This document shows positions 46,971-57,394 of a stretch of 64,000 nt of DNA, piece by piece (the first letter of the stretch is position 1; each line of letters begins with the position of its first letter). The stretch is from the NCBI GenBank assembly GCA_037043015.1, contig CM073330.1, positions 15,766,512 to 15,830,511 of the forward strand. Direction: 5' to 3'. The translations under genes were made by a program, and so were the position numbers. The notes below the pieces were generated by a model. It had not been told where the DNA came from. It made no database searches and saw nothing but the letters and a program-made list of their open reading frames with translations. Source of the DNA: Bryum argenteum (lineage: Eukaryota > Streptophyta > Bryopsida > Bryales > Bryaceae).

Positions 46971-49067
46971 ATGGCTCCATCAAAATCCGTCAAGGCTCCA
47001 CGCTCCCTCAAATCAAGCTCTTCACACAAGAAAAAGAAGATGACCAATAAGCTGAGCGATCTGGCGCTTGATCCCGAACCCGCTGCGATGAGAGACTGGC
47101 CGGACGAGTGTGCACCAAACCAGTCAATGCAGGAAGCCCAGACTCCATCGAAACTGACCCTCCGAAACCAGAAGCGTATCCGAGTGCACGAAAGCGAAGA
47201 CTCAGACGCTGACAGAACTTCACACTCATCGGTGGCCTTTCGGTCCCCTGCAGCATCCATCCACGACCTCTCCGCGGCCTCACCGACACCATCACCAGGT
47301 TCTGCCGAACTTGCTCAGCCTGTGGCGTCTTCAGAACACAGCGCACCAGCTTCCATCACTAGCACGCCCAACAGCACAAGCCAACAACGGAACCCGTCAC
47401 GCTCACCGGATGCATCAACCTCTGCAGCTCCACAGAACAATACCCCATCTCAGGTAATCCCTGACACGCAACTACCGATCACTAACCCTGCTATTACACC
47501 GCTAACTCTTACTCCGATCAAACCTCCCAATTACGCTGACTATGCACAACACCTGTGGCTATCCTTTTCTGTTCACCAGCATCTTAACTCACTTCATGGT
47601 ATTAGTGAGTATACCACATACGCTTCTGCTACCATAGGTCTCAGTGGCATGCCTGACAATGAAGTGAGAGAGTTCCATAGCTGTAGGCACTCCTTCCCAA
47701 ACGTACCGCAGCTCTTGTACCCATCCACACGCCCAGGGCAATTCTTACACTTGACACAAATCCCATCTGGTATAGATATTGACTCTAGCATCGGTTTGTC
47801 AAAAACTCATCAAATACTAATACGATTTGACAGTTGCTACCAATCTATGACCAAAAATGTTGTCCAGGAATCTGCAATCGCCCGTTTTGAAGCAATGGGG
47901 ATGCCACTCTCGAATAGATTTCGAGAGCCAGTAATAGCGCTCGTACATCCCCAAACCAAGACATGGTTGGGTTTCCTCAAAGTAGACCTCCTAAATCCCT
48001 CTACTGACGGCATTGCACTACTCAAAGGTACCCGCCTATTCACCTTACAGCTAGAAGACTCATCTTATGTTGTTGGTAAAGTAGAAAAGGCATTCGAGTT
48101 TTCATCAACAGCCACTAATCGCAAACTCCTTCTTAAAAGCCCTTCTTTGTCACAATTTACCTCTAGGGAACTCCTCAGTGAACTAACACGTCTTAGCTAT
48201 GTTGGAGGTACTAATCTCGAATTTGTCGGGGTGACCAAGCGCACGAAAGACCTAGAGTACGCTGAGATAACGGTTGCTTCAGACAAGACTAAGCAATACT
48301 TACTTCACACCCCTATAGAGTTTGCCAATCACAAACTTAATATCACTTTGCCTTCATCTGCCAAGTACACCAACTCTAACACTCAAGATACTATGACATT
48401 CTCTCTCCTAGTCCGTGGACTGCCAGTTTACAGGTCTCAACAAGACATCACGGCAGCTCTTCACAAACTTCTAGGCCCCAACAACGTACACTCCGTCTCC
48501 TTCAACCGAGCAGAGGGAGATCACATGGACCGCCATGACGGAGTTGCCACAATTCGGTGCCTAAACTCCTCGGTTTACACTCAATGGTACAAGAGCAAAG
48601 CAACACCTTGCCTTGGCAAGTTCATTGACTTTGCTCCACACCCACGCAGCTTGAAGGGCTCAAATCCTTCCTCAACCGCAAAGAAGCATGATGAACGCCC
48701 CACACGCGAAGTCATCGTAGACGCCATCACCGCCTTCAAAAACGCGACACCATCCGGCCCAACACTTTCCCAATTCAAGGACTCAATCCACGAAGTTGAA
48801 AATAGACTCAAAACGCATATTTCTTCCTTAGGTACTACTATCAATTCCCACACCTCAGATAAGAATCATAAGATAGATTGTGTTGTCACACAACAACAGC
48901 AACAACACACCCATCTAGCCCGCCAGCTAGAACTGCTAACATCCTTCTCTAGGGACTATAGCTTACAGATAGGCAACATATTTTCCGCCTTAAACGGAGG
49001 ACCTCTAGGAGGCCCTCCTATCCATAATTCCTCCTTACCTACAGAGAACATTCATCCAAATGAATAG
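46971..49067 (+). CDS. LINE ORF1 protein (698 residues)
   Basis: I chose the ATG at 46971 (ATCATGGCT, good context). The open frame extends further upstream but reaches into the gypsy LTR, and its upstream part is tandem-monomer sequence. The N-terminus is basic and Ser/Lys-rich (SSSSHKKKKM), followed by a Ser/Pro/Ala linker, a central folded region with no family I recognise, an RRM-like segment (TFSLLVRGLPVY ... GVATIRCL, about 48390-48610), and a Gln/His-rich helical tail. ORF1 proteins of LINEs bind RNA and chaperone the ribonucleoprotein; this role is inferred. The stop overlaps the ORF2 start in ATGAATAG. The frame is intact. Confidence 0.65.
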   Translation: MAPSKSVKAPRSLKSSSSHKKKKMTNKLSDLALDPEPAAMRDWPDECAPNQSMQEAQTPSKLTLRNQKRIRVHESEDSDADRTSHSSVAFRSPAASIHDLSAASPTPSPGSAELAQPVASSEHSAPASITSTPNSTSQQRNPSRSPDASTSAAPQNNTPSQVIPDTQLPITNPAITPLTLTPIKPPNYADYAQHLWLSFSVHQHLNSLHGISEYTTYASATIGLSGMPDNEVREFHSCRHSFPNVPQLLYPSTRPGQFLHLTQIPSGIDIDSSIGLSKTHQILIRFDSCYQSMTKNVVQESAIARFEAMGMPLSNRFREPVIALVHPQTKTWLGFLKVDLLNPSTDGIALLKGTRLFTLQLEDSSYVVGKVEKAFEFSSTATNRKLLLKSPSLSQFTSRELLSELTRLSYVGGTNLEFVGVTKRTKDLEYAEITVASDKTKQYLLHTPIEFANHKLNITLPSSAKYTNSNTQDTMTFSLLVRGLPVYRSQQDITAALHKLLGPNNVHSVSFNRAEGDHMDRHDGVATIRCLNSSVYTQWYKSKATPCLGKFIDFAPHPRSLKGSNPSSTAKKHDERPTREVIVDAITAFKNATPSGPTLSQFKDSIHEVENRLKTHISSLGTTINSHTSDKNHKIDCVVTQQQQQHTHLARQLELLTSFSRDYSLQIGNIFSALNGGPLGGPPIHNSSLPTENIHPNE

Positions 49068-50480
49068 TTCACTTAGTAAAACCCAAGGTATCTTCATTAG
49101 TAGCTTACTGCCTAGTCTCTACCTTCGTGTGCTACTGCACTTTGTTACACATTATTTTGTGATAACAGTCCACAGCACTGATACATGCTTTTCTCATACT
49201 AAGCAACAAGCTTTGACACAAACCCCCGTTCTTGGCTCCAAAATCCTTACACCACAAGTACCGCATGCTTCCCAAGATACAAACCCACAATCTTACAGCC
49301 ACACAAAGACCCACATGCACCGAGCCAACGTAAATACGATACTCATAGATGAAATCATCCTACACACAAACAACCAATTTGTTCCAATATACATGTACGA
49401 TGCTTATTTACTGCACTGCTCACACCACGTGACCAAAAAAATATCACCCAAAGGCATTGTCGCGCTCACCAAAACACACCATTCCCCACACATTAAACAG
49501 CGGCATTGTTATCTGCCCTCGCCATCAAACCTACAGCCCCGACACCCAGTTAAGATACCTGGTCGGCAACCATTCCAATGTCACCTCGCTGGCCGGCAAC
49601 CCCGATACCAAGTACACATGTCTGCCCAGCGATTCTACTGCCCAGCCGACACACCCAGATGGCGAACCTATTACCCGGCCAATATGCCAGGCCAACGACC
49701 CTACTGCCCAATACTTGACCGGAGACCTTGCTGCCCAGCAATTGATTGGAGACCCTGCTGCCCGGCACTTGACCGAAGACCTTGCTGCCCGATACTTGAT
49801 CGGAGACCCTTCTGTCCGGTATCTGACCGAAGGCCCTGCTGCCTGGTTAACATCCCGGCACTGAGGCCCTGCTCCCTGACTCAAACCGGCACCTGGATAC
49901 TACCCGCCAATACCCGACCATATGAACATATACTCGCCCCAAACAAACCCCAATATGCCCTACACACCAATACTAATTCTATCCAGCCCCAAACACCGAA
50001 TCCAACCCCACCAGTAACCTCCACAACACAAGTACATCCCGAGTACACTTACTCCTATATCTCCCATCCCTAGACCCCCACCTCCTATAAAAACCTTACA
50101 AATACTCATTACCTCAAACCCCCGCATTTTAACCATTTAAATAGAGTGTTCGTTCGACCTATCCAAAATAACTACCCCCATACACAACATAACACACATA
50201 ACCTAAATTACAGACCATCACCCACCTTATCTACCCCTAAAATAACCCTCATAAAACAACAATCTAACAGTTTCAAGAACAAAGGTTTCTCCCCCTCTCA
50301 ATCTCGATCCATATTGCACAAAGATCTACCAATCCCAAATCTATACTCCACAATCAAAATCAGCTTTCAAGTCTACACACACACACACTTACGCCGCCCA
50401 AGACCCACCAAACAACCATATATATTCATCCCCAACTGCATACTACTAACACTATCTGGTGATATAGAAACCAACCCTGG
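49060..50480 (+). CDS. LINE ORF2 N-terminal extension ending in a 2A-like motif
   Basis: The frame starts at the ATG overlapping the ORF1 stop (ATGAATAG). It runs about 470 codons with one in-frame stop (TAG, 50071-50073) to LLTLSGDIETNPG, where the 2-kb LTR insertion begins. The D-x-E-x-N-P-G-P pattern is the ribosome-skipping 2A motif known from picornaviruses and from several animal and trypanosome LINEs. The expected Pro codon (CCC) is the next codon on the far side of the insertion. The extension is Pro/His-rich with a hydrophobic N-terminus (FISSLLPSLYLRVLLHFV). Its function is unknown. Confidence 0.55.
49715..49849 (+). repeat. 27-bp coding minisatellite in LINE ORF2
   Basis: Five consecutive 27-bp units (TTGACCGGAGACCTTGCTGC-type) encode a nine-residue repeat such as DRRPCCPAL. 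More degenerate units extend leftwards to about 49560. The period is a multiple of three, so the reading frame is kept. Confidence 0.8.
50445..50480 (+). other. 2A-like ribosome-skipping motif in the LINE, split by an insertion
   Basis: Encodes LLTLSGDIETNPG up to the insertion point. The duplicated CCTGG (50476-50480 and 52511-52515) covers the Pro-Gly codons, and the base after it on the right starts ACCC, giving the Pro of the canonical NPG-P. Confidence 0.7.
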
Positions 50481-52510
50481 TGTCGTAACGTGCTTTCCCG
50501 ATTCGTGCCCGGATAACCCTTTTTCACGGTAAAAGAGGTTTCCTAAACAAGAACCCGAGTATTCGTTCCACGGAGATCCTGTGAAGTGCAAACGCAACAG
50601 ATTTCACTGATTAGCTAACCCGGACTTGTGCTATCCGGGTTCTATCCTATCCCCTCTCGTGCCCTATATCCCGTCCCGGAAGAGCCGCCCGGACAGGAGA
50701 GGAGAGGGTGTTTGGTCTTTGTGGTTTAATTTAGCCTCTGTATTCACCTCGGAGGGATTTTCCCGGACTTAGATAAGTGGGGGATTAGGCCACTTCTCCC
50801 GTTGATTAACGTGACCGGAAAGGTCACCGAGACTCTCTCTCCTTACCTCGTTAGGAACTTCCCTTATACCTCCCTCTACGCCCGGACTCTAAATCCACAC
50901 GCATGTCACAAAGGTTGGTATCCGGTTCTCCTATGGTCCGTTATCACAACTTACTACCCGGGTTAGTAGATCCCGGGTTCTTCGGATCGGGGGATGGTGC
51001 GGCGCCGGAGTTCACCGCTATCACCTACTGAGACAAAACCCGCCTACCCGGACTTGGCGATCTAGGGGACTCAACCGATGGTGTTCTCGGGAGTCGGTTG
51101 AGCGGCCGGAATCCCTTCCCGGCCGCCGTAATCCCGCACGCTACACGGACAGACCGGACCCAACCCTAAGTGGCAAGTGCCGTTCGCTAGCCGCACTCCT
51201 CCCCCGTCGCCTTCTCTACCTCCCGTACTACTCTCCGTTCAAGGACGGAACCGCTCTCTCTCTTGCCCGGATAGCAAGGGTCCTCGGACTCGCAAACACC
51301 CGACCCAAAGCAGACAAGACGGGGAAAAGGAGAAGGACACACAATCGACACACACGCACACACACGAGGGAGATGAGAAAGAGGCGGGCTTGCACTGGAT
51401 TAGGGTATTGCGAGAATCACAAAAGACCCCGAGGGAGTATCCTTCCCTCGGCTAAGTAGCGGATCCTCCCCGGCATCCCGGAGAGGACAAAACCCCGTGC
51501 GGGAATCTTTCTAAATCTAGCCTCGACACTCTAGCGCCGTCATTCTCCTACCGCCATAAAGGCGCCGAAATCCAACCCTATCTTCGGCCATTTGCATCCG
51601 CCTCAATCGACTCGGCCTTGGTTCTTCTGTCCCGCCCATCCTACTTGCGACCTCGGAAGCCTCGCGATCTCGGTAGTCGCGACCTTCTCGCGCTCCCAAC
51701 CCGGGTTGGGAGGTGACCTCCTCCTCCTCGTTCCCCGTCTCCGGAGCACTGGAGCGGTCTCTTCACTCCCAAGGATCTCGGTGTCTCGAAGGCATCGGGC
51801 TGAGGTGTCGGGAGGGCCTCCCGATCTCGGGACCTCGATCAAGTCCTCGTGGATGAGGGGGATGATCTCCGCGGGTAGTGCCTTCTCGGGGAGGGCCCCG
51901 AGATCAGATGGCTCCAATGGGACGACCGGATCCGGGCAGGGGGGTGCCTGCAGCATCTCTATGCTCAGCCCGGGTTGTCGGCGCCGCCGGTGGTTATACC
52001 GCCCGGACCGTCCTTCCACCCGGCGGCCTCTCCGGCCATTGATAACCGGCCGGGTTATAACCGGTCGGTCTATGTTCGGTCGGGCCATAGCCGGGCCGGG
52101 CAATGACTGTCCGGGTCGTGCCCGGACAGATCGCACCGGGCCTCTCATGCCCGGTCGGCACATGCCCGTCGGTGCATCCCGGGTCGATATATGCCTTCCG
52201 GTTTGAGCGGACCCGAGATCGGGTCGGCTAAGCCCTACCCGGGCGCTCAGTGCTCGGGCTAGGCACGGTGAGTCCGTGCACGAGTTTTAAAAGCAAAGGT
52301 TACGAAGCAAAAGGCGGGTTAGAAATTCCGCTATCCTATCCTGCCCACTAAGCTTTAGGATGCTCCCGGACAGCGTGTCCCCTGGCTAAGCTAACCCTAC
52401 CCGGTTATTACCCGGATAGCCGGTTACCAGGGCGTTATTTATCCTATTTAACTACTACTAAGCACTATCCGGACCAAATTGGGGCAAAAACGAAAAAATG
52501 AGGTTTGACA
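50481..52510. mobile_element. Solo-LTR-like insertion (2030 bp) in the LINE
   Basis: The segment begins TGTCGTAACG and ends GTTTGACA, so it has TG...CA ends with TGTC/GACA inverted termini. It is flanked by the 5-bp direct repeat CCTGG. It is GC-richer than the LINE and has no gag or pol. Open frames inside run over repetitive CCCGG-rich sequence on both strands and are not genes. A solo LTR of an unseen family, or a short non-autonomous LTR element, explains it best. Confidence 0.75.
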
Positions 52511-54571
52511 CCTGGACCCATGCCCAATCTCCTCCACTCTCACCCAGCAAAACATAGACGACATTGCTGCACATACTTCATTTCAAGCACAATCCTATTA
52601 TACCCGGAATACAAACACCTTGCAAAAATATTCTCCTCTACAATCCAGATTATACACCCCGAACACCCCGAAAGTCTTAACAAATACCCACACCTGACAA
52701 GATACATACACACACACCCCCAATTCACACCGCCGAATCTTTTATATGCATTAATTACCACCATTGGTCCTACGCTACCAATGTGTTAAGAATACATTAT
52801 TTCACACCCATCCCCAGATTGGACTACATCCCTCCTTAACAAACTATCTAGACTACCCAACAATCCCTCCAGACTCCTTACTCCACAACACCCCTACACC
52901 AAATTTTTAGAAACCCATCAACACAATATTACACCCTCCCTCACAATACACAACGAACTTTATAAACATCTTACAAACTCATTCACAACGGTCACACTGC
53001 AATCACTCACGGATGAATTCCCATACCTACCCATTGAACTACTCCAAGAGACTTTGAGATGCAAACAACACATTCCCGAATATTCACAACCACCTCAAAT
53101 TCAACCTAATCCCCCCATACACCCTCAACCTCAAATTATAACCCAACAAAGAACACTTATGACTACCTGGAATGCCGCCTCACTCAACACTGCACTCCCA
53201 AACATACACAAACTCACAGAAAACTTCCCCGCGATCATTACCATACAAGAAACAAAACTAACCGCCAATAAATCCACAAAACACATACAACGCATGCTAC
53301 CACAATACAAATTTATTTTCAACAACACACACGCGCTCACTAGATGCATACAACAAAGATTCCGATTCACACCGACTAGAGGAGGCCTTCTCACTCTAAT
53401 ACACCACAACTATGCTTCCCCAGGTAACATTACCAAAATCCCAATATCAGCCAATATTTCACCTTATCTCCAAATCATACTAATAGCAAACAAACCACTT
53501 ACGCCTTGGCTACTCATACATCTATACATGCCATCACACCCAGAAGACATAGACCTAATCCCCTCCATTCAACAAACAATTACAATCCAAACTCAAGCAC
53601 ACCCAAATCACACCCACATACTTTGCGGAGATTTCAACAGAGACATTGCACTAATTGGCAGACAAAATGAATATACCACCACTCCACCACAAGAAGAAGA
53701 CATTCAATGGCGTACTTTTACCGACAGTCTTAATCTCAACTATATACCCACAAATAGTTCATTCTCCCGCCAAGGAGGACACAACTATACAGAAACAAGC
53801 CTTATTGATGGTTACTATACAAACTCCACAAACCCCCTTCTCTTCACATCCACTACCAATCACACACAAGACCTAAACTCTGACCACTCACCAATACACC
53901 TGCACATCCCACAACAACTACTTATTTCCCGACCGCTTCCAATAACCACCGCCAAACCCCCTCGAGTTCTCAACCCCATCCCCCAAACTAACTTAGACAA
54001 ATTTAACACTACATTTTTTGAACAGAACGCAATCTCTATCAACAACCTCACAATAACTCTAAAACAAGACCAACTCACTCCCATAGAATGGTCCTCCGCA
54101 TGCACACTCCTAGTCAACCTCATAAGTAACATCACAGAGACTTTGCTAACTACATGTACCGCCCCCCCTATTCCAACTCTCACCCCACAAACAAACCTGC
54201 AAGGTGGATTCTTACCAAGAATACCACAAAGAGAATGGAAAAAACACCTCTCCACATACCACCTAATCCGCAAAACTATCTACATAGCTAACAACAATGA
54301 AAATTGGAGAACACACCCAATAATACTAGCTATACAACAACACACACCAGTAAGCATACCACCACCCCCGGAAACGGACTATACTAAGAAGGACTGGCTA
54401 AACACACTAGCAGACTTGGCTAAAACTGCAAACAAAAAGGCAAGGAACATCACCACGACATACACTCGCCGATCCATCAAAAAGGCAATAACCAAATACA
54501 GACAACTGTACAACACCAGCCCTAAGAAAATAAACAACAGTCTTCAAAAACCTAGAAACCCCACCACTTGA
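52511..54571 (+). CDS. LINE ORF2, APE-type endonuclease part
   Basis: It continues the ORF2 frame after the insertion, with one in-frame stop (TAA, 52787-52789). A linker precedes the apurinic-endonuclease-like domain from about 53155. Motifs: TTWNAASLN, IITIQETKL (catalytic Glu), HILCGDFNRD (Asp/Asn) and LNSDHSPIHL (the terminal Asp-His). These are the metal- and phosphate-binding residues that nick target DNA at the start of LINE insertion. The frame ends at 54571 and the reverse transcriptase continues in another frame from about 54564. Confidence 0.75.
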
Positions 54572-56873
54572 CTGCATCACTACGCACAACAATGAAATCC
54601 TCACTAGCTCAGAAGACATAGCCGAAGAAATCTTCCTACAACAATCCATCACTAATCGCCCTGCAATCCCAACCTGCTATTATCACCCAGACCACCCATA
54701 TGACTGCACATGTGCAGTTCGACAATATCCATGGCATGAATTAGATGGATTTATCCTTGAAAAGAGAGGTACCCCTGAAATCCCACTACATACATATTAT
54801 AATCGCGAAACTTTCAATATATGCCTAAAAAATCTTTCACAAAACAAAGCCCCTGGCCCCGATAAAATACCTAACTCCATCCTCAAAAATATGCCAGATT
54901 CATTCCTCACACTTCTACATCTCTTCTTTTTCCATTGTTACAAACAAAAACAAATACCAGCATCATGGAAAACAATCCTTACCATACTACTATACAAGAA
55001 AGGCAACCCATCACTTCTCCCAAACCATAGACCCATCGCCCTAGCAAACACAATATACAAACTCTTTACGAGTACCCTCACATTAATTTTATCAACATAT
55101 GGTGAACATCACCAAATCCTTCATGACAGCCAGGAAGGCTTCCATGCTGAAAGAAGCACATCACGACAAATTCAACTTATTACAGCTGCTCTTGAAGATG
55201 CTAGAATCACAAACCAAGACATTTATATTATGTACATAGACTTCAAAAATGCCTTTGGTTCCCTAGACCACGCAAGTCTCTTAGCAATAATAAAAGACCT
55301 TGGCTACCCAGAAGATGCTGTTGCACTAATTGGTAATATCTACTCTCACTCCACCACCATATACACAGGTGAACACTTTGGACAAACAAAACCAATTCCG
55401 ATTCAACGTGGCACCATACAAGGTGACACATTAAGCCCATATCTCTTTATCATATTTTTAGAACCTCTCCTCAGATGGCTGCAACGAGGAAACTACGGTT
55501 ATAAGTTTGGCACCTCAAACACAACTATCAACTCTGCTGCATATGCTGATGACTTGGCTGCCCTTACTGCTACCCTCCAAGCACTACAAACACAAATGAA
55601 CAAAATCGAGAAATTCAGCAAGTGGACAGGACTCGAAGTTGGCACCCAAAAATGTGCAGTTACAGGCTGCCCATACAAATCAAAACTCACTCCAACCGCC
55701 TTCAAAAACCTTCTTCAAACACAAAACGTCAACTACAAGAATGAACCATTACCAACACTACACCAAAACGAAGCCTACCCATATCTAGGCATTCAAATAG
55801 TACCGACACTCAAATGGAAACTCCAAACACACCTTACCACCAAAAAACTTACCGAACAATGCCAAAAACTCTCTACCTGCCCAGCCACAATCAAACAAAA
55901 AATTAGTATGGTGGATACAGTAATACGTGCAGGCATCGCATACAGCTTCTATGCAGTACCCTACTCATTACCAATGATCAAAAAACTAGACAAGAAAATT
56001 ACCAGCATCCAAAAAACGATATGTGGTCTACCTAAATGTACGGCAAATGTTATAGCACAACTACCACATGAAGACTTTGGTCTTGAAGCATTTTCCCTTA
56101 AAAATGCTTACCTCAGATGCATTGGAGACCAACTAACAAATGCACTAAATGATAAAGGCAAACTAGGACCAATTTACCAAGGTCTTATCCAACACATTTT
56201 AGTAAAATTTGGTGGATCCAAAGAAATTCCACGCATAAAATACAATGACTGTATACATTCTCCAATCACAAGAACACTTTTTTTACTCAAAGAATCGGGA
56301 GAGTTACATCTAAAAAGCACACTTGATACCTTCCAACTAGAAGCCACCGAATTAGAAATACAATGGATGTCCCAAGCATCAAAGCTTCTACCTCACCTAG
56401 ATCACAAACTGTCCCTCAAATTATTACATAAATTACTACGACACAAAATATACAAAATAAAACACCTCATACTACCAAATGGTACCACCCTCATGTCATC
56501 TATCGACTTCAGGAAATATTACAAAAACCCTACAAAACTAGAGCGAAGTGCCCTAAACCTAGCACAACAACTTTTCTGCCAGAATAACTGCACCACTGAA
56601 TGTTCACACCCGTGCAACACACACCCACGATCCCATCTTCTATACGACGAATATATCACACATAATCACGTAATATCTCCCCATACTCCTCCACCTTCAG
56701 CGCACCCAACGCCCCCACCTACGATACCAATAATACCCCCACCCAAACAAATCATCATTGACCCGATTAACTTTCCCATACACCATATCTCTGCACACAA
56801 AGTTCACAAACTAGTTACCAAAAAAGATAAATACAAAATCGCACATTCCTCCAACATATATGTCTGCCACTAG
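54564..56873 (+). CDS. LINE ORF2, reverse transcriptase part
   Basis: This is a non-LTR reverse transcriptase that would copy LINE RNA at the nicked target. Motifs in order: NKAPGPDKIPNSIL, LPNHRPIALANTIYK, IMYIDFKNAFGSLDH, QRGTIQGDTLSPYL, AAYADDLAAL (catalytic YADD, near 55540) and the thumb-region YPYLGIQI. A C-terminal region with CSHPC and Pro-rich segments follows. It is in a different frame from the endonuclease part and ends at a stop at 56871-56873, after which related sequence continues. All catalytic residues are present. Confidence 0.85.
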   Translation, partial: PLDCITTHNNEILTSSEDIAEEIFLQQSITNRPAIPTCYYHPDHPYDCTCAVRQYPWHELDGFILEKRGTPEIPLHTYYNRETFNICLKNLSQNKAPGPDKIPNSILKNMPDSFLTLLHLFFFHCYKQKQIPASWKTILTILLYKKGNPSLLPNHRPIALANTIYKLFTSTLTLILSTYGEHHQILHDSQEGFHAERSTSRQIQLITAALEDARITNQDIYIMYIDFKNAFGSLDHASLLAIIKDLGYPEDAVALIGNIYSHSTTIYTGEHFGQTKPIPIQRGTIQGDTLSPYLFIIFLEPLLRWLQRGNYGYKFGTSNTTINSAAYADDLAALTATLQALQTQMNKIEKFSKWTGLEVGTQKCAVTGCPYKSKLTPTAFKNLLQTQNVNYKNEPLPTLHQNEAYPYLGIQIVPTLKWKLQTHLTTKKLTEQCQKLSTCPATIKQKISMVDTVIRAGIAYSFYAVPYSLPMIKKLDKKITSIQKTICGLPKCTANVIAQLPHEDFGLEAFSLKNAYLRCIGDQLTNALNDKGKLGPIYQGLIQHILVKFGGSKEIPRIKYNDCIHSPITRTLFLLKESGELHLKSTLDTFQLEATELEIQWMSQASKLLPHLDHKLSLKLLHKLLRHKIYKIKHLILPNGTTLMSSIDFRKYYKNPTKLERSALNLAQQLFCQNNCTTECSHPCNTHPRSHLLYDEYITHNHVISPHTPPPSAHPTPPPTIPIIPPPKQIIIDPINFPIHHISAHKVHKLVTKKDKYKIAHSSNIYVCH

Positions 56874-57394
56874 GAAATAAACAATCAACCTCTATACCGC
56901 ACTTGGCTATCACCAAAAGAATTATTTCCACGAAACTACCCAACAGCCATAGAACACAACCTTAACCTTCTAACTAATTACTACACACAACAAAAACACA
57001 AACTCTATAAACATACCATCGATACATTCTTCACAACACCACAAATGAAAGACACCCGCTTCATTCCACCCCCAACAAACATACCCCTTACACAAATATA
57101 TCTCTAAGATTGCAACCCTAACAAAGACATCCTCACAAACTCCCCCACCATACAAGTCTTAAACGAAACCGCGCATCTATTCGACAACACAGGCCAGTTT
57201 CTTCTTACTATCCCCACAACACGGCTCACATGGCTATGGAAACAATACCACACACACCTCAACACCAACCACGGCCTGACACCCCCTACCCAATCCTTCG
57301 AAACCGAAATCATCTTACTCTACAAGCGTTATCACCACACACTCTCCAAAAAGGAATCCCAAAACAACAAACCATCACACACTTCCCACACCCA

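Noticed and set aside
51592-52206. Overlapping ~200-codon frames on both strands in the 2-kb insertion
   Set aside because: Both strands are open because of CCGG-rich repetitive composition. No domain is visible and the segment has LTR-type ends.
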